DNA of 40,372 nt from an uncultured Pelagibacteraceae bacterium. Its GTDB lineage: Bacteria; Pseudomonadota; Alphaproteobacteria; Pelagibacterales; Pelagibacteraceae. Below are positions 27,548-40,372 of this stretch, piece by piece. Each line of letters opens with the position of its first letter. Position 1 is the stretch's first letter. The position numbers were made by a program, and so were the translations under genes. The notes under the pieces were generated by a model, which was not told where the DNA came from, made no database searches, and saw only the letters and a program-made list of their open reading frames with translations. The stretch is taken from positions 1 to 40,372 of the forward strand of contig CACIVM010000005.1 in assembly GCA_902590115.1 (NCBI GenBank), in the 5' to 3' direction.

Positions 27548-28959
27548 TGAAAGTTTTAAAATATACTTTAGTTTGTTTACTTGCAGTCCTTTTTATAGTT
27601 CCTGTGAAAGCTCAAAATGCGCCAAAATCTTTCGCTGATTTGGCTGAAAAGCTTATGCCTTCAGTAGTAAATATTTCTACTACTCAAACTGTCAGAACAA
27701 GCACTAACGCTTTCCCATTTCAATTTCCTCCAGGTTCTCCATTCGAAGATATGTTTAAAGAGTTTCAAAGACCGACAGAGCGAAAGGCATCATCGCTGGG
27801 CTCAGGATTTATAATTAATAAGAATGGAACAGTTGTTACAAATAACCATGTTATCGCTAATGCTGAAGATATAATAGTAAGAGTAGAAGATAAGGAGTTT
27901 AAGGCCGAGGTGGTTGGATCGGATCCATTTGCAGATATTGCGGTTCTTAAAATTAAATCTAACGAAACATTTCTGCCAGTAAAATTCGGTGACTCAGATA
28001 AGGCCAGAGTAGGTGACTGGGTGGTGGCTATTGGAAATCCATTTGGATTAGGTGGAACTGTTACATCAGGAATAATTTCTGCAAGAAATAGAGATATAAA
28101 TTTAACTCGTTATGATGATTTTATTCAAACAGATGCATCAATTAATCAAGGTAATTCCGGTGGACCACTTTTTAATTTAGATGGAGATGTTGTTGGTATT
28201 AACACTGCTATAATTGCACCTGGCCAACAAGGTTCAATAGGTATTGGTTTTGCAATTCCAGCTAACGCAGCTTCGACAGTAATTGATCAACTTATAAAGT
28301 TTGGAGAAACAAGAAGAGGATGGTTAGGAGTAAGAATTCAAGAGGTCACAAAAGAAATTGCAGAAGTTGAAAAATTAAAAAAACCTGTTGGTGCTCTTGT
28401 TGCAAGTGTTGGAGAGAAGAGTCCCGCTGATAAAGCTGGTATCAAAGCCGGGGATATTATTCTAGAGTTTGATGGAAAAAAAATTGACACAATGAGAAAA
28501 CTTCCTAAAGTTGTTGCTTCTACTGCAGTAGGAAAATCAGTTCAATTAAAAATTTGGAGAAATAAAAAAGAAATTACAAAAAGACTTACTTTAGGAAGGC
28601 TTGAGTCATCAGCAGAGTTTAAAGAAAAAAAAGCCTCTACTCCTAAAAAATCTAAAGAGTTTACAATTGACACTCTTAAAATTACTGTGCGAGACTTAAA
28701 TTTAACAGATAAACAAAATAGAAAATTAAATAATAATTTAAAAGGCTCTGTTATTTTAGAAATTGGAAATAGAAGTCCTTTAGCAAGACAATTATCTGTG
28801 AATGATATAATTATCGAAGTTCAAAAAAAACCTGTAATATCGTCAGCGACCTTAGATAATATGATTAAAGATATTGTAGCGAAAAAAAATCAAACATTGT
28901 TATTAACAATAATCAATAGCTCGAACCAAAGACGATATCTTGGTGTTAAAATTAGATAA
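27547..28959 (+). CDS. degP: Periplasmic serine protease/chaperone DegP (Do/HtrA)
   Basis: DegP degrades or refolds misfolded envelope proteins. I chose the ATG at 27547 (MKVLKYTL) because it overlaps the upstream stop as TAATG and begins a Sec signal cleaved after VKA; an in-frame start 18 bases upstream only adds six residues. The catalytic triad is visible as H101 (TNNHVI), D130 (FADIAVL) and S204 (GNSGGPL). Two PDZ domains follow, the first around GWLGVRIQEV...GIKAGDIIL, the second near the C terminus (RSPLARQLSVNDIIIEV). 470 residues. Confidence 0.96.
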   Translation: MKVLKYTLVCLLAVLFIVPVKAQNAPKSFADLAEKLMPSVVNISTTQTVRTSTNAFPFQFPPGSPFEDMFKEFQRPTERKASSLGSGFIINKNGTVVTNNHVIANAEDIIVRVEDKEFKAEVVGSDPFADIAVLKIKSNETFLPVKFGDSDKARVGDWVVAIGNPFGLGGTVTSGIISARNRDINLTRYDDFIQTDASINQGNSGGPLFNLDGDVVGINTAIIAPGQQGSIGIGFAIPANAASTVIDQLIKFGETRRGWLGVRIQEVTKEIAEVEKLKKPVGALVASVGEKSPADKAGIKAGDIILEFDGKKIDTMRKLPKVVASTAVGKSVQLKIWRNKKEITKRLTLGRLESSAEFKEKKASTPKKSKEFTIDTLKITVRDLNLTDKQNRKLNNNLKGSVILEIGNRSPLARQLSVNDIIIEVQKKPVISSATLDNMIKDIVAKKNQTLLLTIINSSNQRRYLGVKIR

Positions 28960-29878
28960 TAATTCAAAAAAAATAATTCTCATCTCCGGCCCAACCGCAT
29001 CAGGGAAAACTAAAATTGCTATAAAGCTTGCAAAAAAAATTAATGGAGAAATTGTTAACGCTGATAGCATGCAAGTTTATAAAGAAATTTCAATATTGTC
29101 ATCTAAACCATCCAAATCAGATATGAAAGCTGTTAAACATCATTTATTTAGTTTTATTAGTGTAAAGAAAATCTTCTCCTCGGGTAAATGGTTAATCTTA
29201 GCAAAAAAAAAAATCGATCAAATACTGAAAAAAGGCAGTATTCCAATCGTCGTTGGAGGTACGGGTTTATACTTTAATTCGATAGAAAGAGGTCTTAGCA
29301 AAATACCAAAAATAAAAAAACCTTTAAGCAAAAAAATACGAAATTTACATAAAAAAATTGGTCAGGATAAATTCTATAAAAGATTAATAAATTTAGATCC
29401 ACTCACAATAGGTAGATTTTTACCTACAGATACGCAAAGAACTATACGAGCTTTTGAAGTGTTTATGTCTACAAAAAAATCAATTTATATTTGGAGCCAA
29501 AATACGAAATCATTATTTAAAAATTACGATATTCGAAAAATTTACATAAATATTCCGCGGGAAACACTTATAAAAAATATTAATACTCGCACAAACTTTA
29601 TCATTAACAAAAAATCAATAAGTGAAGTTAAAAATTTTTTAAAATTGAAACTTGATAAATCACTTCCAGCAAACAAGATTATAGGTATCAAAGAAATTCA
29701 AAGTTTTTTAAACAAGACTAAGAAAATTGAGGACGTTAAAGAGCTTATAAATATTAAAACAAGACAATATGCTAAGAGGCAAAAGACCTGGTCCAGAGGC
29801 TATATGAGTGAGTGGAACATGGTTTATAGTAAAGATTTATCTGCTCTTTTAAAAAAAATTTTAATTCTTACAAGCTAA
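28940..29878 (+). CDS. miaA: tRNA dimethylallyltransferase MiaA
   Basis: MiaA transfers an isopentenyl group to A37 of tRNAs reading UNN codons. The 312-residue protein has the P-loop GPTASGKTKIA, the NADSMQVYKE motif, VGGTGLYF and TQRTIRAFEV, the family hallmarks. No ATG is available: the frame can start at TTG 28940 or GTG 28943, both inside degP, giving a 17-20 base overlap. It ends 37 bases before ilvB; the miaA-ilvB order is common in alphaproteobacteria. Confidence 0.95.
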   Translation: MVLKLDNNSKKIILISGPTASGKTKIAIKLAKKINGEIVNADSMQVYKEISILSSKPSKSDMKAVKHHLFSFISVKKIFSSGKWLILAKKKIDQILKKGSIPIVVGGTGLYFNSIERGLSKIPKIKKPLSKKIRNLHKKIGQDKFYKRLINLDPLTIGRFLPTDTQRTIRAFEVFMSTKKSIYIWSQNTKSLFKNYDIRKIYINIPRETLIKNINTRTNFIINKKSISEVKNFLKLKLDKSLPANKIIGIKEIQSFLNKTKKIEDVKELINIKTRQYAKRQKTWSRGYMSEWNMVYSKDLSALLKKILILTS

Positions 29879-29881
29879 AAC

Positions 29882-29909
29882 TTGACCAAAGTAGATACTG
29901 CTGTAGATT
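29882..29909 (+). promoter_or_regulatory. Candidate ilvBNC promoter, leaderless
   Basis: TTGACC (29882-29887) and TAGATT (29904-29909) are separated by 16 bases. The -10 box ends six bases before the ilvB ATG at 29916, so the predicted start coincides with the start codon. I see no leader peptide or attenuator ahead of the genes. Confidence 0.45.
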
Positions 29910-29915
29910 GTAAAT

Positions 29916-31681
29916 ATGCCAAAATTATTTACAGGTGCTGAAATAGTATTCAAAGCTTTAGAAGACCAGAAAGTGGAGTATATTTTTGGTTATCCGGGCG
30001 GTGCAGTATTACCAATTTATGACGAATTAAAAAATCATAAATCAATTAAACACATTCTAGCACGTCATGAGCAAGGTGCAGGGCATGCCGCAGAGGGATA
30101 TGCTAGATCAAGTGGAAAAACTGGAATTATTTTAGTGACATCAGGACCGGGAGCGACTAACGCTGTTACAGCATTAACAGATGCTTACATGGACTCCGTC
30201 CCTCTTGTTTGTATCTCAGGTCAAGTGCCAACTCACTTAATTGGTACAGATGCATTTCAGGAGTGTGATACAACTGGAATCACTAGACCATGCACTAAAC
30301 ATAATTGGCTTGTAAAAGATGTAAATAAACTTGCAGAAACTCTACACTTAGCCTTCGAGGTTGCTTCCACTGGTAGACCAGGTCCAGTGCTTGTTGATAT
30401 ACCAAAAGATATTCAATTTAAAAAAGGCATATATAAATTTATCAAAGGAAAATTGAAAAACAAACTTAATGGTAAAGCATTAATCAAACCCTCAAAAAAA
30501 GTATTAGATCAATTTATCGAAATGATAAAAAACTCTTCAAAACCAATTATATATACTGGAGGAGGTGTTATTAACTCAGGCCCTGAAGCAAGTGAACTTT
30601 TAAAGGAGTTTGTTAACATTACTGGATTTCCAATAACTTCAACTCTTCAAGGACTTGGAGCATATCCTGGCGATGATCCACAATTTTTAGGAATGTTAGG
30701 AATGCACGGTACTTTCGAAGCTAATAATGCAATGCATGATTGCGATCTTATGATAAATATCGGAGCAAGATTCGATGATAGAATTACAGGTAAGGTAGAT
30801 AAATTTTCTCCTTACTCAAAAAAAATTCACGTAGACATAGATCCATCATCAATAGGAAAGAATATTAAAGTTGATTTAGCAATTGTGAGTGATGTAAAAG
30901 AACTTTTAAAAGGTCTGATAAAAAGATTTAAAGAAAAAAATAAAAACTTTTTACAATCAAACAAAGGCAAAACTGCTAAATGGTGGGAGCAAATAAGTAA
31001 ATGGAAAGAAAAAAAATCCTTAAATTTTATTAATAGCAATAAAGTAATTAAGCCACAACACGCAGTCCAAAGATTGTATGAACTCACTAAAAATAAGGAT
31101 ACTTACATTACCACCGAGGTTGGCCAACATCAAATGTGGGCTGCCCAACACTATAAGTTCAATAAACCTAATAGGTGGATGACTTCAGGAGGACTAGGCA
31201 CCATGGGATATGGTCTTCCAGCTGCAGTCGGTGTTCAAATAGCACATCCAGGTAAATTAGTAATTGATATCGCTGGTGAAGCTTCAGTTTTAATGACTAT
31301 GCAAGAAATGTCTACTGCTGTTCAATACAGACTTCCGATTAAGATTTTCATTTTAAACAATGAATATATGGGTATGGTTAGACAATGGCAGGAACTTTTG
31401 CATGAAAAAAACTATTCTGAAAGTTATACTGCTGCACTCCCAGATTTTGTTAAGCTTGCTGACTCATACGGTTGTGTGGGTATTAGAGCAAAAACACCAG
31501 ATGAGTTGGACAGCAAAATTAAAGAGATGATAGAAGTAGATAAACCTGTAATATTTGATTGTGTTGTTGATAAAGCTGAAAATTGTTTCCCAATGATACC
31601 CTCTGGTAAACCTCATAATCAAATGATTCTTGGACCTGAAGAGGAAGAAGAAATTTCCGATGAAGGTAAAATATTAGTTTA

Positions 31682-31682
<1 letters not shown>
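29916..31682 (+). CDS. ilvB: Acetolactate synthase large subunit
   Basis: This TPP-, Mg- and FAD-dependent enzyme starts branched-chain amino acid synthesis. The 588-residue protein carries the catalytic Glu in ARHEQGAGHAAEGYAR, the FAD region GARFDDRITG, and the TPP motif AGEASVLMTMQEMSTAVQYRLPIKIFILNN (quoted in two parts in homologues). The Glu of GEAS in place of the more usual Asp is, as I recall, common in alphaproteobacterial enzymes. The last base of its stop overlaps the ilvN ATG. Confidence 0.96.
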
Positions 31683-33252
<1,570 letters not shown>

Positions 33253-33293
33253 CCCATTCTGGGAGAATTCTTCATTAATCGATCTGATTATAA

Positions 33294-33321
33294 TTGCAAA
33301 ATCCCGTATTAATTGTATAGT
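33294..33321 (+). promoter_or_regulatory. Candidate leuA promoter
   Basis: In the 123-base gap after ilvC, TTGCAA (33294-33299) and TATAGT (33316-33321) are 16 bases apart. The start would be near 33328, leaving a leader of about 48 AT-rich bases. I see no clear riboswitch or attenuator fold in it. Confidence 0.45.
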
Positions 33322-33375
33322 GTTTTGAAATTAAATGTCATTAATTTGCCATTAATTATTTTAAAATTTTAATAT

Positions 33376-35992
<2,617 letters not shown>

Positions 35993-36007
35993 TAGAAGTT
36001 TGATGAG

Positions 36008-36862
36008 ATGTCCTCAAGTCGTGATGATTTTACAATAGCAGTTAGATCGGCCCTTCTTCAAAAAGGTACTCGACACAAATTTTCATTATTTTTCTTACTC
36101 TCGTTATCAGTAATTATCTTTTTTTTAGATATAAAAGAATTTACATTTACGTCTTATATTAGATCGACATTAAACGATTTGATCTATAGGGTTTCTAACG
36201 TAGCCACGTCTCCAGCAAGAATATTCGCTGAAGTAAATAAAGACATTAAAAACGTAATTTTCGTATATAGAGAGAATAAAGATTTAAAAAAGGAATTGAA
36301 CAATTTAAGAGCCAAAGACTTTGAGGTAGAGTTTTTGAAAAATCAAAATTTAAACCTTAGAAAAACACTTGAAGCTGAAAAAAATATTGAAAACGAAAAC
36401 ACTTTAGCCAAGGTTTTGTTAGACAAAGATAGTCCTTATCTAAAATCAATAATTATTAATAGAGGATCTAAGTCAGGCATTATTAAAGGTATGCCAGTAG
36501 TTGATGGAAATTACTTAATAGGAAGAATTGTTGAGGTAAACTTTCTCTCTTCAAGAGTTCTTCTTTTAAATGATTTAAATAGTAGAATACCTGTTACTTT
36601 TGGATCAGAGGATACTCAAGCAATTTTATCTGGCATCGGAGGTAAACAACCAAAATTGGAGTATTTACCAGAGCAATACATACCTGAGAAAAACGTAACT
36701 GTTTTTACTTCAGGGAAAGACGGTATTTTTTCTCCTGGAATACCAATTGGAAAAACTATTATTGAGAAAGATGATATAGTTGTTAAACTGTTTTCTGATC
36801 CAAACCAATTGTCTTTCGTTACTGTACAATTAATTCAAATAAATAATGAGGATTTTAAATGA
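36008..36862 (+). CDS. mreC: Rod-shape protein MreC
   Basis: MreC is the periplasmic scaffold linking MreB to PBP2. The 284-residue protein has a short cytoplasmic basic tail, one transmembrane helix (about residues 25-41), a coiled coil (around NKDLKKELNNLRAKDFE, residues 85-125) and a beta-rich core with DKDSPYLKSIIINRGSKSGI and a later FTSGKDGIFSPGIPIG motif, both typical of MreC. It overlaps mreD as ATGA. Confidence 0.94.
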   Translation: MSSSRDDFTIAVRSALLQKGTRHKFSLFFLLSLSVIIFFLDIKEFTFTSYIRSTLNDLIYRVSNVATSPARIFAEVNKDIKNVIFVYRENKDLKKELNNLRAKDFEVEFLKNQNLNLRKTLEAEKNIENENTLAKVLLDKDSPYLKSIIINRGSKSGIIKGMPVVDGNYLIGRIVEVNFLSSRVLLLNDLNSRIPVTFGSEDTQAILSGIGGKQPKLEYLPEQYIPEKNVTVFTSGKDGIFSPGIPIGKTIIEKDDIVVKLFSDPNQLSFVTVQLIQINNEDFK

Positions 36863-37374
36863 GATTCTTATTTAAAAATTTTAGAATTTCTGTTTTAAAT
36901 TCGGTTCCATTAATTTTACTTTATTATTTATCAATAAGCGAAATAGATACTCAATTCAGCAATATGTTTGAAATATTATCATTTAATCTACAAATAATAA
37001 TTATATATTATTGGATGCTTAAAGATGAAAACGTGATTGGTCCAGGTCATATATTTTTAGCAGGCATAATTAATGATGTTGTTACAGGATTTCCCATTGG
37101 ATTAAGTGCAATTACTTATCTGATAGTTTCATTTGTAGCCAATTATGTGAAAAATGTAACAGTTAACTTCTCGCTTTTTACTGACTGGTTTACTTTTTTA
37201 CTAGCAATATTTTTTTCTAATCTTTGCTTTATGGTATTTATCCAAAATTTTACTGATTTACAGTTTTCTTATTCAGATATCTTCTATAATTCTTTCTTTA
37301 CTTTTATTTTCTTTCCTTTTTTCTGGACTATATTTAATCTTTATAAAAATGTTATGAGGTTAAAAAATGATTAG
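36859..37374 (+). CDS. mreD: Rod-shape protein MreD
   Basis: This 171-residue integral membrane protein has five to six hydrophobic helices and belongs to the elongasome. The segment HIFLAGIINDVVTGFPIGLSAITYL matches MreD, where a G-x-x-x-D-x-x-x-G-x-P-x-G motif is conserved. Position between mreC and mrdA confirms the call. It overlaps mrdA by eight bases. Confidence 0.9.
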   Translation: MRFLFKNFRISVLNSVPLILLYYLSISEIDTQFSNMFEILSFNLQIIIIYYWMLKDENVIGPGHIFLAGIINDVVTGFPIGLSAITYLIVSFVANYVKNVTVNFSLFTDWFTFLLAIFFSNLCFMVFIQNFTDLQFSYSDIFYNSFFTFIFFPFFWTIFNLYKNVMRLKND

Positions 37375-39301
37375 TTTTGGGTCTGGAAGCACAGTCATAA
37401 AATCTAAACTTATAGGCAGACGTATGTTTATTTTATCCGCTGCCAAGGCTGTTGTATTTTTTGGAATTTTTGGCAGGCTTGTCTCCTTACAAATTAATGA
37501 GGCAAATAAATACAAAACTCTTTCTGATAAAAACAGATTTCGGGAGTGGAGACTTGCACCTCAAAGAGGAATAATTAAAGATTTTTTTAATAAAGATATT
37601 GCATCAAATGAAAAAGTCTATCAATTGCATATAACTCCAGAAAACTCACCAAATATTGAAGAACTCTTTTTCAGATTAAAAGTGATGTTAAATTTATCAG
37701 ATAATAAGGTATTTTATCTAAAAAGAAAAATTGCAAAACAAAAACCATGGGAACCTATTATCGTATCTGATAATTTAACATGGTCTGAATTTTCTAGATT
37801 GAATTTATTTTTACATGAATTACCTGGTGTTGAACCTGTAGTTTCAGTAGCTAGGAAATACACTGAAATATCTAGTGCACATTTAGTAGGATATGTATCT
37901 CAAGTTAGTCAATCAGATTTACAGAAAAAAAGCTATTTAAGAGATATGAATGTTACTGGCCTTTCTGTGGGCAAAACTGGGTTAGAGTATAGTTTAGATG
38001 AACAAATTATAGGAGAGGTAGGTTTTCAAAGGTATGAAGTTAATGCATATGGAAAAAGAATAAAACAAATAAAATTAGATAAAGGTAAAGCAGGAAAAAA
38101 TTTTAGAACCACACTTGACAATGAAATTCAAAAATTCTCTTTATCACTTTTAAAAGACAAAGCTGGTGCAGTTTGTGTCATGGATATTTTTAATGGGGAT
38201 CTAGTGAGCATAGTATCTTCACCAGCTTATGATCCTAATGCATTCGTTCATGGTATTAATAAAAAATATTGGGAAGAATTAATTAGTAATCCAAAAAAAC
38301 CTTTAAATAACAAAGCTATTTCAGGTCTTTATCCTCCAGGATCAACGATAAAAACTATTGTCGCTTTAAGTGCACTGGAAAATGATGTTTGGAATCCAAA
38401 AAAATATTTAAATTGCAATGGGAAAATTGAATTATACGGCGAAAAATTTCATTGCTGGAAAAAGAAAGGACATGGAGCAGTGAATTTAAGATCAGCAATA
38501 CAAAAATCTTGTGATGTTTATTTTTATGAAGTTGCTAGATTGCTTGGAGTTGATAGGCTATCAGAGACTGCAAAAAAATTTGGTTTAGGAAAAAAAATAC
38601 TACCAAATTTTATTGAGGAAAGGCCCGGAGTAGTACCAAACACTAAATGGAAAAGAAAGTTTATTGGTAAAAATTGGTATCTTGGTGAAACACTTCACTC
38701 TGGTATAGGGCAGGGATATTTTCAATCTACTCCTTTACAACTTTGTTTGATGACTGCTCAGATAGCTAATGGAGGTTTTGAAATTAAACCAAACATTTTA
38801 GTAGATAATCGACAAAACAATTTACGTGATTATCTTAATTTTAAAAATACAAACCCGGATAACACTCTACCGATTGATTTGCTTATATCAAATTTTAACC
38901 TTAAACCTTTATTTAGAAATCAGGAAAATATTAACTTTGTAAAAGATGCGATGTTTGCCGCGACAAATGAAGTGGGTGGCACCTCTTATGCATCAAGAAT
39001 TAAAGATAAAAAATTTATGTTTGCTGGTAAGACTGGGTCTTCACAAATAAAAAAGTTTACAGAGTTGCAAAGAGAATTAGAAGTTAAGCAAAAGGATCTG
39101 AAATATGAGGACAGAGATCACGCTCTTTATGTTGCTTTCGCACCTTATAAAGATCCAAAGTATGCAATAAGCGTTGTAATTGAGCATGGTGGATCAGGAA
39201 GTAGTGCAGCAGCTCCGGTTGCAAAAAAAATAATAAAAAAAGTTTTAGAGAGACACGAAATTAGAGAAAATTATAAAAATTCAGTCGGGGAGGTAACTTG
39301 A
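37367..39301 (+). CDS. mrdA: Penicillin-binding protein 2 (elongation transpeptidase)
   Basis: PBP2 cross-links lateral wall peptidoglycan in partnership with RodA. The 644-residue protein has an N-terminal helix (about residues 22-40), the PBP dimer/pedestal domain with RLAPQRGIIKD and VTGLSVGKTGLEYS, and the transpeptidase domain. Its three active site motifs are STIK (326-329, Ser326 nucleophile), SCD (381-383, the SxN-type motif with Asp) and KTG (555-557). A Ser-Cys-Asp in this second motif is usual for PBP2. The stop overlaps rodA by one base. Confidence 0.96.
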   Translation: MISFGSGSTVIKSKLIGRRMFILSAAKAVVFFGIFGRLVSLQINEANKYKTLSDKNRFREWRLAPQRGIIKDFFNKDIASNEKVYQLHITPENSPNIEELFFRLKVMLNLSDNKVFYLKRKIAKQKPWEPIIVSDNLTWSEFSRLNLFLHELPGVEPVVSVARKYTEISSAHLVGYVSQVSQSDLQKKSYLRDMNVTGLSVGKTGLEYSLDEQIIGEVGFQRYEVNAYGKRIKQIKLDKGKAGKNFRTTLDNEIQKFSLSLLKDKAGAVCVMDIFNGDLVSIVSSPAYDPNAFVHGINKKYWEELISNPKKPLNNKAISGLYPPGSTIKTIVALSALENDVWNPKKYLNCNGKIELYGEKFHCWKKKGHGAVNLRSAIQKSCDVYFYEVARLLGVDRLSETAKKFGLGKKILPNFIEERPGVVPNTKWKRKFIGKNWYLGETLHSGIGQGYFQSTPLQLCLMTAQIANGGFEIKPNILVDNRQNNLRDYLNFKNTNPDNTLPIDLLISNFNLKPLFRNQENINFVKDAMFAATNEVGGTSYASRIKDKKFMFAGKTGSSQIKKFTELQRELEVKQKDLKYEDRDHALYVAFAPYKDPKYAISVVIEHGGSGSSAAAPVAKKIIKKVLERHEIRENYKNSVGEVT

Positions 39302-40372
39302 TGTTTCAACCTAGATCAATTCAAACATCTTTAAGTTTTAGAGACAAGATAGTTTCTCTAGACTTTATTTTAGTCTTATCTATTTTCATATTAGGAATCA
39401 TAAGTATGTTTGCAATGTATTCAACAGACGGTGGAGAATTTAAGTACCACACAAAAAGCCATATAATTAGATTTGCAGTTTTTTTTGTTATGTTCTTTGT
39501 GATATCTTTTATTCAAATTAGGTTTTGGCATCAAACAAGTCTTCTTTTTTATATTTCAATTTTTATACTTCTACTTGGGGTTAAATATTTTGGATTAACG
39601 TCCTCTGGATCACAAAGATGGCTTAATTTTTATTTTATGAATTTACAACCTTCAGAGCTTATGAAAGTAAGCTTAATTCTTTTTTTAGCGAACTATTACC
39701 ATAGAATCTCTACCCAAGATGTTAATAAGATTAAATACTTATTTTTACCAATCGTCGCTCTTGTTGCTCCAGTGCTTTTGGTGATCGCGCAGCCAGATTT
39801 GGGAACATCATTATTAATCGCGGCTGGCGGAGTGACTGTCGCTTGGTTAGCTGGGGTCAGAGTAAAATTTTTTACATATGCATTTATTTTATTTTTATCT
39901 TTGATGCCTATAGCTATCTCATTTTTGAAGCCTTATCAAAAAACACGTATTCTGACATTTCTTAATCCTGATCGAGATCCTTTAGGTGCAGGATACCAGA
40001 TAATTCAGTCAAAAATTGCTATCGGTTCAGGTGGGCTATTCGGAAAAGGTTTTTTAAACGGATCTCAGAGTTATCTTGATTACTTGCCTGAGAAACACAC
40101 AGATTTTATTTTTACATTATTTTCAGAGGAATTTGGTTTTTTTGGTTCTATGGTTATCTTATTGTTATATAGCTTGATCATTTATCGTATAATTGCTATC
40201 GGTCATGTAACCAGAAGTAGTTTTGGCAAGCTATATTGTTATAGTTTTGGAACAGCTTTCTTCATATATGTTGCTGTTAACATGGGGATGGTTTTAGGAT
40301 TATTGCCAATAGTTGGCGCGCCTTTGCCAATTATGTCTTATGGCGGTTCATCAATGATGGCAATTATGCTGG
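39301..40372 (+). CDS. rodA: Elongasome SEDS glycosyltransferase RodA (3'-truncated by window)
   Basis: RodA polymerises glycan strands for elongation with PBP2. The ATG overlaps the mrdA stop (TGATG). The 357 codons present include the SEDS signatures GSQRWLNFYFMNLQPSELMK, QPDLGTSLL, GAGYQIIQSKIAIGSGGLFGKG, EKHTDFIFTLFSEEFGF with the catalytic Asp, and LPIMSYGGSS at the end. Only a handful of C-terminal residues are missing. It is paralogous to ftsW at the other end of the window. Confidence 0.96.
   Translation, partial: MFQPRSIQTSLSFRDKIVSLDFILVLSIFILGIISMFAMYSTDGGEFKYHTKSHIIRFAVFFVMFFVISFIQIRFWHQTSLLFYISIFILLLGVKYFGLTSSGSQRWLNFYFMNLQPSELMKVSLILFLANYYHRISTQDVNKIKYLFLPIVALVAPVLLVIAQPDLGTSLLIAAGGVTVAWLAGVRVKFFTYAFILFLSLMPIAISFLKPYQKTRILTFLNPDRDPLGAGYQIIQSKIAIGSGGLFGKGFLNGSQSYLDYLPEKHTDFIFTLFSEEFGFFGSMVILLLYSLIIYRIIAIGHVTRSSFGKLYCYSFGTAFFIYVAVNMGMVLGLLPIVGAPLPIMSYGGSSMMAIML

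Noticed and set aside
31270-31300. GEAS in place of GDxS in the TPP motif of IlvB as a possibly damaged active site
   Set aside because: As far as I recall, Glu occurs at this place in many alphaproteobacterial acetolactate synthases, and the rest of the motif is intact.
33253-33293. CCCATTCTGGG stem after ilvC as a terminator
   Set aside because: The stem has only four base pairs and no T-run follows.
33335-33355. A six-codon frame (MSLICH) in the leuA leader as an attenuation peptide
   Set aside because: It has only one Leu codon, no ribosome site and no following terminator/antiterminator fold.

Overview
The window looks like a chromosome segment of a SAR11-type alphaproteobacterium (Pelagibacterales). 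I infer this from the extreme A+T content, very short intergenic gaps with many 1-20 bp gene overlaps, a circularly permuted two-piece tmRNA gene (a hallmark of alphaproteobacteria) and gene orders typical of alphaproteobacteria: murD-ftsW-murG-murC-murB-ddl-ftsQ-ftsA-lpxC-bamD-ligA and hflK-hflC-DUF2065-degP-miaA-ilvB-ilvN-ilvC. No database search was possible, so the taxonomic call is an inference.

Region 1 (1-11258, + strand) is the division and cell wall (dcw) cluster: the end of murD, then ftsW, murG, murC, murB, ddl, ftsQ, a strongly diverged ftsA, lpxC, bamD and ligA. ftsZ is absent from its usual place between ftsA and lpxC. Region 2 (11247-18518) holds a minus-strand pair pepP-uvrD, an AsmA-like envelope protein, fumC, a MazG-like nucleotide pyrophosphohydrolase, and two tiny membrane-protein genes.

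Region 3 (about 18519-23561) is the accessory part and the main discovery. A permuted tmRNA gene (ssrA) lies on the minus strand at about 23304-23561, with predicted tag peptide ANDKFALAA. Its 3'-terminal hairpin sequence (core GGGGCGTTCTGTTGCC... on the + strand) is repeated in the same orientation at 22415, 21572, 19160 (degenerate) and 18863. The intervals between copies carry cargo: a C5-methyltransferase/restriction endonuclease pair, a zinc-ribbon-like protein with a small secreted protein, and a membrane protein with a small soluble protein. Three of the four intervals also carry short iterated motifs just inside both ends, and the motif differs from cassette to cassette: ACTTCATTGA, TCCGCC and TTACGAGT. 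I read this as a tandem array of small integrative cassettes stacked at the 3' end of ssrA. Each would have its own arm-type recombinase sites, and none has a recombinase gene, so they would be mobilised in trans.

Region 4 (23608-29878) contains thyX, an Mrp-type Fe-S carrier ATPase, and the membrane quality-control operon hflK-hflC-DUF2065-degP-miaA. Region 5 (29916-34962) encodes branched-chain amino acid synthesis (ilvB, ilvN, ilvC, leuA). Region 6 (34949-40372) is the elongation/rod-shape cluster mreB-mreC-mreD-mrdA-rodA, with rodA cut by the window end. The window therefore begins with septal (FtsW) and ends with lateral (RodA) SEDS glycosyltransferase genes.
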